From: Owenia fusiformis
Taxonomy: Eukaryota; Annelida; Polychaeta; Sabellida; Oweniidae
DNA length: 64,000 nt
Direction of reading: 5' to 3'
Assembly: GCA_903813345.2 (NCBI GenBank)
Contig: CAIIXF020000010.1
Coordinates: 18,797,181 to 18,861,180 of the forward strand
Shown: piece after piece, positions 47,937 to 58,500 of the stretch
Position numbering within the stretch: the first letter of the stretch is position 1
Layout: each line of letters opens with the position of its first letter
Notes under the pieces: generated by a model
Seen by the model: only the letters and a program-made list of their open reading frames with translations
What the model was told of the DNA's origin: nothing
Database searches by the model: none
Made by a program: the position numbers and the translations under genes

Positions 47937-48299
47937 AATCGGGGCAGAGTCGGCGTTTAGTCAAAATCTACGAAAAAGGGAAGATAAATTTTTCGAAAAA
48001 AAATTCAATCGGCAAGTTATACTCGATATAATTGATCAATTTCCAAGAATTCGGTCTTAAAATGTTCTTCAATAAGTTCGCCAGACGTAGGTTACGAGTA
48101 CTTTGATAGTTGGAGAGTATTTCGGGATGAAAATAGCCTAAATGTTTCAGCCGAAAGAAGATGCGCAGAAAACCTGCGCAGAAAACAAATATTGGTCTTT
48201 TTCACCCAGTGGCTCACTGCCTGTATGGGGGCCCCCATACTTTCGGGACACCCTGTGTATAGCAATTTATCATAAAATAACACCCATAAGAGAGGCCAC

Positions 48300-48782
48300 A
48301 GTTTTCAAAATGGTTCCTCACTAGCCAAGTTGTCATCGGAAGAAGTAAAATGCTTTTAAGTAGCCACATATAAAATTTTTAAAAAATGGCACAAACATAC
48401 ATGTAAATGTATTACATTAAAATGGCCGCCTACTACCCAAAATGTCATAAGACAGTTTGCAATCCTTACGAGTATTCACATATCAAATATGAACAAAATC
48501 GCTCTGTGACTTTTTGAATTATAATAAAAAATGTAAAATAACACACATCATAATGGTGGCCATTTTTCAAAATGGCCGACTACTCCCCAAAGTTTTATTA
48601 GGCAATGTGCCATGCTTAAAGTATTCACATATCAAATATGAACAAAAACGCTCCAATAATTTTTTCGAGTAATACTAAAAAATGTAAAATGACAGCCATT
48701 TTTTAAAATGGCCACCTAATACGCGAAGTGTTATGAGACATTGTGCAAGGCTCATAAGTATTCACATATCAAATATGAACAA
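48300..48782. repeat. Tandem repeat element, left part (interrupted)
   Basis: Units of ~120 bp with AAAATGGCCGCCTACTA, ATTCACATATCAAATATGAAC and CGCTC. The element breaks off at ATGAACAAAT and resumes at 50275 (GCAAAATCGCTC), ending in the GGAC array at 50570. Confidence 0.8.
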
Positions 48783-50274
48783 ATCAAGAAATCTCCTATG
48801 GCAGCGTATACCGCTACACTAGCCGTATAGAATTTCCATATCATCAGTGATTAAGCCAGTTTGTTTGTTATCTGATACGTCTGCAGTAGGAGTCTTGGAA
48901 GAGTGTAACTACTTAATATTGATAAGGCATAAACATGAATACTTTACCGTTAAAATGTCTAATGGTCAAAACATTGAAAAGTCTTATGTTAATTAAATGT
49001 AAAGCTGTGTAGAATGCTCAATTTCTAGTCACTAGTACCCCGCACGAGTTTTTGATAATAACTTTGACCCGTGATTTTAACATTCTACCCTAAACTATGT
49101 GTTATTAAATTTAGCACACAGATAAACTAGAGGCAATTTCCAACATAGGAAATTTTTGTTTTTATTTTACTTCAATATCAATAACAATAGAAACACACGC
49201 AACTGAACCAATGGTGTTAATGCTTTTAACCAATTTGACGTCATAAAATCAAAATTTAGAATTGATTTAAACAATTTTATTTACTTATCACTTATTTGAA
49301 CAATAACACTCTGTTTAAAGTAGATCTTTATGGTATTTTTGAGTAGTCTATCGGTAGTCTGTCCATAAGACAGGTTTATCGACAAAGCTTTATTTTGGAA
49401 ATATAATTGTGCTTGATATCTAGTTCCCCAGGTGTTGTCATGGTTGAATCATAAATGTACTACAGTTTTAACATCATATTCATTGAAACAATATAGCAAT
49501 TTTGGTAGAATGTTCAAATCACGGGTTAAAGTTATTATCAAAAACTTGTGTGGGGTACTATAATGCTGACCCTACTGTGCACTCACAGCGCAGTATTTGT
49601 AAAATATCAAAAATTACAAAAAATTGCAACCGAAAGAATATAAATTCACAACAAGAGTTTACTATCTTGTATCATCTAATCAACCTCTTCTGAAATCAAT
49701 CTAATGAAATATTTGTCACTCAAAATAGATTAAAAAAACGTTGAAAATATTTGAGATAGCAGCATTCTTTCACAGTACACTACATTGAAAATCATTGATA
49801 GATCCAAGACTAGATGGATTCGATAAATAATATTAATGATAAAGTTTGCTACATTTAGAATGTAAAGGGTAATGTATTCTCTTAAAAGCAGTTTGGTTTC
49901 TTCTATTACTGTAAACTCTTTATATTAGCGTATAGTGATCTTTCAGAAATAAATCAACGAAATCTCATCCTTTTAAATAATCTAACAATGATTTTTAACA
50001 GTACGCAATTTATTTATTTATATTTTGTCAACAAACTAAGTCAAATAAGATAAATAACATTATTATCTCAAAAACAAAAATGATGGGAAATGAAGTATAT
50101 TTCTCTGTGTACAGTAACATTTTAGCAAAACCCTAATTCTGCTTTGAGAAGCAACTTCTACAGTTTGCTGGAATATGAAACCACATTAATGTTTGCGTTG
50201 ACAGCTTAATGGGCCTAGATAGGGATTTAACATGCAGTATAGTTATACTGGTAGCGGTATACGCATTTCTTGAT
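48783..50274. mobile_element. DNA element inserted in the tandem repeat
   Basis: Starts ATCAAGAAAT and continues with GCGTATACCGCTAC; ends with GTAGCGGTATACGC and ATTTCTTGAT, so the termini are inverted. About 1.49 kb, AT-rich, no transposase recognised. Confidence 0.7.
49036..49562. mobile_element. MITE nested inside the 48783-50274 element
   Basis: Left end TAGTACCCCGCACGAGTTTT through GTGATTTTAACATTCTACC is the near-complement of the right end (GGTAGAATGTTCAAATCACG through GTGTGGGGTACTA); arms of ~60 bp. Confidence 0.75.
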
Positions 50275-50575
50275 TTGCAAAATCGCTCTACTACTTTTGA
50301 AGTTATAGTCAAAAACGTAAAAAATGGTGGCCATTTTTCAAAATGGCCGCCTACTAGGCTTACCCAAAGTGTCATTAGACAGTGTGTCATGCTTATAGTA
50401 TTCACATATAAAATTTAAACAAAATCGCTCTACTACTTTTTGAGTTACAGTAAATTATGTGTACAAAATCGGGCCAACGGTATTTGAGTTATTGCCCAGA
50501 CGGACGGACAGACGTACGGACGGACGGAGGCGTTCCCTATATCCCTCCGAACTTCGTTCGATGGGGTAAATATAT
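50275..50575. repeat. Tandem repeat element, right part with GGAC array
   Basis: Resumes the interrupted element, then GGACGGAC-type array at 50498-50530, CCTATATCCC and the CGAACTTCGTTCG hairpin, the same ending as at 1057-1123. Confidence 0.8.
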
Positions 50576-51439
50576 CTTTCGGGCGCATGGGGACCGTTCG
50601 TTCCTACTAAACTAAGGTACTAGGATTTAGCCCAAAGTCTTTCGCACACACGTGAAGCAAAAGATTTTGTAGAGTATCAAATCAAAAGATATATAAATTT
50701 CAACCAGAAACCTTTTGCAAGGTTTTTTCAAGGTAGACTTGACATAATCAGCACAAAAGTGAAAGTTACCCGCAAATGGTATTGCATAGAGTAAGTAATT
50801 TTTTGGGTATAATGCAACTTATATCAAAAAATGATTTGTGAATTTTTCTTAGGGTTTTTATGAAAACAGCATGCTCCGTCACAGCGTTCAAATCTCTCTC
50901 TGTGAAAAAATCGTGAATTTATATTATAGTAAATTTTAGAGACTAGAACGTAGACATAGAATCGTATTTTGCTCAAGAACAGTCTTGGGTAAAGAATTCC
51001 TCTACAAGTTTCTTCCTTCTTGGGAGCTATACATTCTGGATCTTGAAAAATTCACATCTTTAGGTCCCAGGCAATTTCTCTTTTCAATTCATGGTAAGTG
51101 TGGCCGATATCCGAATAATTACATGTTACAGGTACTCATCCGAAAATACTACAATATATATTTTTAGTTTGAATGTATCAAATTACCTGACATGTTGACA
51201 GTTTCCCGATTGTTTGTTAGACCTGTCACTCCCACCTGCAACAGTTTGACACTGGGAAGGGTAACTGTTAAATTTTGTTTGTAATCAATTTTACTGATAA
51301 TCTATGTGTCTCAATTTGTTAAACAAACAATTGTCTACGTGTGACATGATACGCATTTATTCAACGTCAAAGTCAAGATCCTGAAGTATAGTCATTATCC
51401 TTCAGGATTTTATAACGAAAATTCAAGGTATGCATCCAT
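50576..51439. other. Interval with one exon-like stretch
   Basis: No gene recognised. 50983-51093 (+) is exon-like: acceptor-like GAACAG, then 37 in-frame codons (LGKEFLYKFLPSWELYILD...) and a consensus donor CATG|GTAAGT. There is no polypyrimidine tract and no partner exon, so it stays a weak candidate. Confidence 0.25.
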
Positions 51440-51660
51440 GTTGTGAAAACTGTAAGGTAGGTAATCTCCTACAAAGGTATGACTCTGGAAATGTCTGCCC
51501 TAGATCTTATCGCACGTACTGCATCCCTGATGATGATGTCTTACTGTCCCCTTAGATCCTTCGCTGCTGCAATAATTCTGGTCCATAGACCATCAACGTC
51601 TCTCGGTGATGTTGTGTAGACTCTATTACTGTGATAACCCCAAATAACCATCCTGGCATA
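51440..51660 (-). mobile_element. Tc1/mariner-type transposase C-terminal relic
   Basis: Minus-strand translation gives MVIWGYHSNRVYTTSPRDV, then DGLWTRIIAAAKDL and VRAIRSRADISRV, matching the common transposase tail (FLWGYLK-RVY-T-PRDL---RI--A). A stop interrupts it. A mariner-type end (GGGACACTCTGTATATT) lies at about 51882. Confidence 0.55.
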
Positions 51661-53420
51661 GCCATTTTAATCCCTCATTGTTCAGTCATCCATGATAGAA
51701 AAAGTGGCATAAACCCATTTCTGGCGTGGTCGCTTAAATCCCTTAGAACTCGGTCATCTGTGAAGGAAAATAAACATATCAAGCTGATAGAGGACATCAT
51801 AACATATCGGATGATAGCTGTGAGATTTTCCTATTATTATTCATCGTTGAGAAATTAGTAATTAAACCTCGGTTTCCTTTTTTGGGACACTCTGTATATT
51901 AACAGGGTAGTTGACAAGATAAATAAATTAACTTTTATCATGAAACTTTTCAGCGTGCAAAATTACAGAATTAAAAAATCCTATGTTCAGATAATACTGC
52001 CTCTAAATCTCCTACTCTCCTATTCTTTAACAAAGGGATCAAAATGTTTTCTAGCTTTGAGTAAAAATCGAAATCGGTGAAACCAACTTTTTTGTTTGAT
52101 TATGAAACATAATTTATATGTCCTGGTCAGTTTAATATAAAAAATATATTTCATCGTACCACCCGTGTTAACCATAAACTTTGAATATTCCAAAAATACT
52201 ACAACTTGTTTACTATACAGTGAAAAGTCAAGTTGACAAGATAAATATTAGTTTCGTTTTAAAATGATTTACAATAATTTAACAGCTTCCCCACTGGTAC
52301 TATCTGTATGTCAATAAATATTATCGCATAATTCTTTATTCTCTAGTTGAGATCTGAACTATGTCAACAAAACATGCAAAAAGTCGGTTTAAAAAAATAA
52401 ATATTTTTTTTACATTTACAAACAATGTTGTGTAACCTAAACCGCTCATGAAAGTTGCATTTTCTTTGAGTCATATTAAATACTTTTATGGATCAAACGT
52501 GCGAAGACTTGGCCCATAACCACAAACATCTAGACTAAAAAAGAGTAACTCCCCGTATTCTACACATCGAACAAATTTTCTTAATTACTTATCATTTTGA
52601 ACATTTTATGATAGAAATAGTAGCCATGTTCCTCCTCTATGGGGTTCCTTCATGGGACTTTGCCTCATGCTCCCCTATCGTCATCGATACATACATGTAT
52701 TTCCCTTGGGATAAAACCTGTATCCAAAACCTCCCAGTACATAATACTGTGGAGTCAGAATGAGAGTAGGCGTGCGTTAAGAGGGATTTCATTGGACATT
52801 AGTTTTCATGTTGCCAGTATGATTTACATATTTGTATCCAAATAGATCTTAGTTTGATATAGGCTAACTGAATTTATAATAAATATCACATCACATAGTT
52901 TAGTGGTTGCCATGAAAATGGATAAAACAATTCTAGACACAATAAAATACGAAGTTGAATTGTTCATCTGCAAAAGTACGATAGAATTACAAAAATACAT
53001 TTGTAACTGACATCAATAGATTACTATATGAGCTGTTTCAAATAAGATATTCTCCAAAACTGCAGTGCTGCCCTCACTTATGAAGGTGTTGACAGTTCAA
53101 CTCTTCCCATCTTTCAAGATCGGTCCTTCACTGCTTTCATAGGAGCTAATGTAATGCAATGAATTACGTTGGGTCAATGATGAACTCTTCAACCTAGTAA
53201 TGTTTGCTCATTACAACATTTGAAGAGGATGAATGGCAAAACCTGTACAGTATGTGGAAGTGGAAACATTCCCTCCAGTCTCCCGGGCAGTTCACTGTAT
53301 TTAAACCTTGAGGTTGATCCTCGGCTCAGATCTGATGGGGTACTTTTGACATTTGGTATGGCAATGGACCCAAATTATTGGATCTGATATGAGAATGCCC
53401 TCCAAATTATGACTTGAGGT
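51661..53420. other. AT-rich interval without recognised genes
   Basis: Only short, unrecognised ORFs. Contains the mariner-type end near 51882 but no partner end. Confidence 0.45.
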
Positions 53421-53780
53421 ATGGCAAATTGGCAATGATCGGATTTTTCCACCGTCGTGAAAAAATATGTTACCCTTCACTTGTAGTATGCTATTTATAT
53501 CCTTAATGTGAGGTTGTTTTTGGTTTTTTCCTCATGGCAAATTGGCAATGATCGAATTTTTCCACTTATGAGAATGGTCGTGAAAAATATGTTACCCTTC
53601 ACTTGTAGTATGCTATTTATATCCTTAATGTGAGGTTGTTTTTGGTTTTTTCCTCATGGCAAATTGGCAATGATCGAATTTTTCCACTTATGAGAATGGT
53701 CGTGAAAAATATGTTACCCTTCACTTGTAGTATGCTATTTATATCCTTAATGTGAGGTTGTTTTTGGTTTTTTCCTCAAA
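53421..53780. repeat. Minisatellite, three ~122-bp copies
   Basis: Copies begin ATGGCAAATTGGCAATGATC at 53421, 53534 and 53656; the last two are almost identical, the first lacks ~9 bp (no CTTATGAGAATGG block). Confidence 0.9.
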
Positions 53781-55043
53781 GATCTGTCTTCTCAGGGCAT
53801 TAGACATTTTGAATGGCCATGTTTTTATCTCTGGTTATTTGGCATGGCATTGGTCCTATACATGGGCATTTGGTATGGCTTTTGGGCATTATTTTGGTTG
53901 GTATGGGACCACATTCAAATTTGGCATTTCTAGTATTAATGAGTCATAAGCATGTCAATCATATAAAATAGATAAAAAATCCAAAAATTAAGCATAAAAT
54001 GATGAGCAATTTTGTCTGAAAAGATGTTATCTGTATCTGACTGTATTTAAAAGTTGTAGCATTTATCAATTGTGGAGGTCTGAATTTCAACAAAGTCCTG
54101 ATTACTTTTGTAATCAATCAAATAACAACAACCAAAGTCTAAATCAATGCTTAATATCAATCATTGTCTAAAATCTGAAAAATGAGACATGTATCTCCCT
54201 TATTTCAAAAGTTATAGCATCCATCCAATGTGTGGGTCAGAATTTCCCTAAAACCCTGATGACCATGGCAACCAATCATATACCAGCTCCCAAAGTATAG
54301 TTAAATACTTAAAACCAACCATTTACGAAGATCTGAAAAAATGAGACTTGTATCTCCCTTATTTCTTAAGTTTTAGCATCCATCCAATGTGGCAGTTTGA
54401 GTCTGTGAAATAGACGCCCTGCTAATAGATTATAGAAGTTTTCTATTCACATTTTAACCCTTCCTAACATAATGGTAACAGAATATGCACAAAATCAACC
54501 TATCATTCCTGAAAAAATGGCCTGAAAATCAACACCTGAAGGGTATGTTTTATCCATTTCCATGGCAACCACTTCTCTATGTGAAATGAAATTTCTTTCA
54601 TATATTCAGTTAGCCTATACAGTATATCTTAGTAATTTGGAAACATTTCACAGATTATTTTTTGAGTTCTAGCCCAATTTTACAGTAGGGGTCCAAATTA
54701 AAGACCATGGGGGGTAAAATGGTCACAAAATCTAAAAGCTGAAAAACTAAGATCTAATAATCCATGCAAATATGAAAGTTATAGTAGTAACATGAAAAAT
54801 TTTGTCCCATAAAATCCCTCTGAATGCACGCCGAAACCCACATTCTGACTGCATTATAACCATGCCCATGATTAAAACCCTTTGTAACCCTTATTATGAA
54901 TTCTCCATGGATGAGAGATTAAGCAATACAACGCATTATCAATATTCCTTTTACAATTTATTTGTGTATAGAAAGTGAAATCAGACTCATATATTTGCTG
55001 AAACTTAAGCATTGTCCATTTACTGTTTAATCACTGGTCCTAA
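53781..55043. other. AT-rich interval downstream of DAP3
   Basis: Loosely repeated phrases (TGTATCTCCCTTATTTC...AGTT-TAGCATCCATCCAATGTG at about 54190 and 54350). No gene. A possible DAP3 AATAAA at 54962-54957 (minus). Confidence 0.4.
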
Positions 55044-55420
55044 CCTAGTTACACTGACGATACATCAGCGTAACAGGATGGAACAACTTTCGGGCTTCGT
55101 TTTCGGTAAGATATTTTTGTTTCTCGATTTTACACCACTTATAAGTCAAGTTGTGGACAAAAATTTGGCTCAAATTTAAGGAAGATGGTCTAGTTTGAGA
55201 ATATGCAGGCGGTTCTATATGTTTGGAATATTAACGAAGACGCAATTCATATATTTAGTCCCTCTCTTTTGTTCTTGTTCTTCCTTAGCTTTGAGCCAAA
55301 TTATTGTCCACAACTTGACTTATAAGTGGTGTAAAATCGAGAAATAAAAATATCTTACCGAAACCGAAGCCCGGAAGTTCTTCCATCTTGTTACGCTGAC
55401 GATACGTCAGCATAACTAGG
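55044..55420. mobile_element. Foldback element in the DAP3 3' flank
   Basis: Ends CCTAGTTACACTGACGATAC and GATACGTCAGCATAACTAGG; arms of ~130 bp with ACACCACTTATAAGTCAAG and its complement. No ORF. Confidence 0.85.
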
Positions 55421-55501
55421 CGAGTACCAGTGTTAATGACTATGAAGTTGCAATTGTGATTGTTGAACCTATTGATATGTTGAACCTATTGCCTTTGAAT
55501 G

Positions 55502-55587
55502 CTACCAGGCTGCCGCAGTTCTCTCGAGTATTCTAGGATTTTTGTTGGTAAGAAATATTAGTTGGTTTCTGCCTTCCTCAGTGAGGG
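55502..55587 (-). CDS. DAP3: DAP3 terminal exon
   Basis: Acceptor CTCTTTTTCAG, then ALTEEGRNQLIFLTNKNP and a short tail ending RTAAAW and TAG. The split alanine codon G|CC joins correctly to the previous exon. A candidate AATAAA on this strand lies at 54962-54957, beyond a foldback element at 55044-55420 that would then sit in the 3' UTR. Confidence 0.88.
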
Positions 55588-58500
55588 CTGAAAAAGAGTG
55601 AGTAAAGGCATGTACAAAAACAAGCTCTAGATATACAATTATCCAGCTGAAGAAATATACATGTGTACCCATTTTCGTACACATTTGTTCACTCCAAATG
55701 TAGTATACTTAACAGAAAATTCATTTTGAACGGCCTTATTTAAGATTGTGAAAAATGGAATACTGGAACAATGAATCTGAAAAAGTTTGTTAAAATACCT
55801 TTAGGGTTTTGTATCCATAATTTGTCTACATAGTAGTCTATACAGCTGTTCACTTCTTTATCATTGTAGTCATCTACGTGTATTGGAACAAATGGGTCCA
55901 ACCATTCAAAGCCCTGTAAGTACATGAAATTTTTTTCCGATTTTAACATTTGCCAATCATAACATGAATTATGCAAAAACTTATTCCCAACATGTCACCC
56001 GTGCTTTCAATTTTAGTGTTCATACCAACACCCATTTTTGAAAATAAATAGGTCTACATGTATGTAAGGATATACCTCTTTCTTTAGTAGATATCTAGGC
56101 ATGAATGAGGCTCTCTCTTCCTTCACTGAAGCCTTAGCATCAACTGTACCCACTACAGCTCCATTGCTCTAAAATGCACAATAATGGACATACGACGTAT
56201 ATTAGTTCCTCCTTACTGATAACTTGACGTTAGATTATGATTATGATGAGCATACATGTATAAGGGATACCAGATTATGGTAAGCATATCAGAAATACCA
56301 AACAGAGATATTATCTTCATATTGTTATCCAATGGGAAGTTCTGGTCATGAGGAAAATTAAAATTAGGAAAATGATAAAATTTGACCATTCGGGAAATTA
56401 TCCACTTGGATTAAATACCACTTCTACAGTGATTAAATACCACTTCTACAGTGATTAAATACGACTTCTACAGTATATTTTGGAATAGTTATCAACTTAC
56501 CCAGTCTGTTTGAAGTAGTTTTTTAAAGTTATGAATCAATGTTATTTTGTCAGGATCAGCCTGAAAATGAAACATGAATAAAAGCATGAATAAAAATATT
56601 TTTTGTCATTTTCGAGCTTTCCTGCCTGGTCAAGTCATCTTTGTACATAGTATTTATATTTTAAATTTACATTATTTTTAAAGAACTCCAAAAGCTTTTC
56701 CAATACACCTCACTTCACTTTCACTGGCGAGTCTGAAAACACAAGCCACTTGCCAATTGGCGAGTAATTGAAAAATCCTAAGGCCCACACTGTGAGACTG
56801 TTTACTTGTCTTTCTCATTGTAATTGCCTAAATAGATAATACCACAAGATATCCACTTGTTATCCCGTGCCAGGACTATAGTCCTGTGAACGTCTTATTC
56901 TTTTGCCTGTACGATTACAACATGGGAGAATTTTCTACGCTTCTTACACTTAAGATACCTATTTCAACAGATTCCTTGGTATTTTAGCATTCTTTTCGTG
57001 TAGTTGAATCCACAATATATTTTGCCATACCATCACAGGCAAATTACATCGGGCCCCGTACGAGCTCGTACGAGGCTCGAGAATTACTAGTCATTACGGG
57101 CAAAAAGGAGCACCATCCTCGTACGAAGCTCGTTTTCGAGGCCCGTGCAAGCTCGTACGATGCTTGTAATTGTTGTTTCCGAGGCCCGTACAAGCATGTA
57201 CGAGGCTCGCAATTTCGAGGCCCGTACGAGCTCGTACGAGGCCCGTTATCGAACTCCGAACAAAAATTAAATTGCTGTCATGCTACATGCACGAATTTCG
57301 TATTTGGCCAGACCATGTTTATTTATTTTAGAATAATGTTTAATGTTTTAATTCACACATTCGATAACAATAACATTTATTTACATCACATTTCAACTCA
57401 TCCTAATAAAGCACGCAAATGGTTTTATATGCATTTACTTAACTTGTAGAGAAATATGGTGTCTCCTATTGGTAACCCTCCTGTTTATTTTGTTTCCTAG
57501 CTTTTATACTGTTTATCATGTTGATACAGACATGCGAATATATTGAAATTATTGAAGACATATTAATTTATAATTTGGATATAATTGAATTGTCATTTTT
57601 CATATATGCTGTATTTTATTTCATCGATCAAAAAGAAAACATCAAAATAAACGAGCAATTACGAGCCTCGTTACGAGCCCCGTACGGGCAAGTACAGTGC
57701 TTGAAAATTACGAGCCCTTACGGTCCTTGTTACGGGCATTGCACGGGTAAGTACAAGGCTCGAAAATTATGAGCTATTACGGTCCTCGTAACAGGCACCG
57801 TACGAGCAAGTACGGGGATCGAAAATTACGATTTATTACGGGGCTCGTTACGGGCATCGTACGGTCAAGTACGGGAGTCGAGAATTACGAGCTATTACAG
57901 GCCTTGTAATCACAAGCTCTTACGAGGCTCGAAAATTACAAGCAATTTGAGGTTGTACAGGGTCCGTTGACAAACAGACAATTACGAGACTCGTAACGAG
58001 CTCCGTACGGGCGTGTACGGGGTCCGATGTAATTTGCCTGTGTACCTGGTCCTTTTGTTTGAAGAATCTCACAATATTATTATAGAAACAATGTGAACAA
58101 TATAAGGAATAACAGTATGAATCATGACTCCATTTGACAATATTACATCATTAACAATTTTAGCTAGATTTCTAGTAATAACCAAGAAAACTAGTATTAA
58201 ACTACTACTTACAAACTCTTTATTGTCAAGCTTGATAGCAGTTGGCCTCCAAAAAGAGTTAACGCCATCTATTGCTAGAAGAATCCTCACTCCTAGCTCT
58301 TCATTCTGGCATTTCAGTTCTTTAATAAGTGCTCCTATACAATCTGATGAGAACTTGGGTCGACTGATGCCCTAAAACCATATTTGGTAATTTAATGCTT
58401 AAAATAAAAAGGCATCTCTAGATTTAATAGTCAACAGTTTTTGGGAGGTGTTCAGTATTTTCTCAAACTTTTGATCTTCATGATTGGCTCAGATATTTTC

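Larger units (their letters stand above)
39241..48223. repeat. Tandem segmental duplication, unit 2
   Basis: Copy of 30257-39239. Differences noticed: A at 38144 is G at 47128, and A at 38561 is G at 47545. The copy ends at CACTGCCTG (48223), where unit 1 instead runs into unit 2. Beyond the end lies the palindrome GTATGGGGGCCCCCATAC and a mariner-type end (GGGACACCCTGT). Confidence 0.97.
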
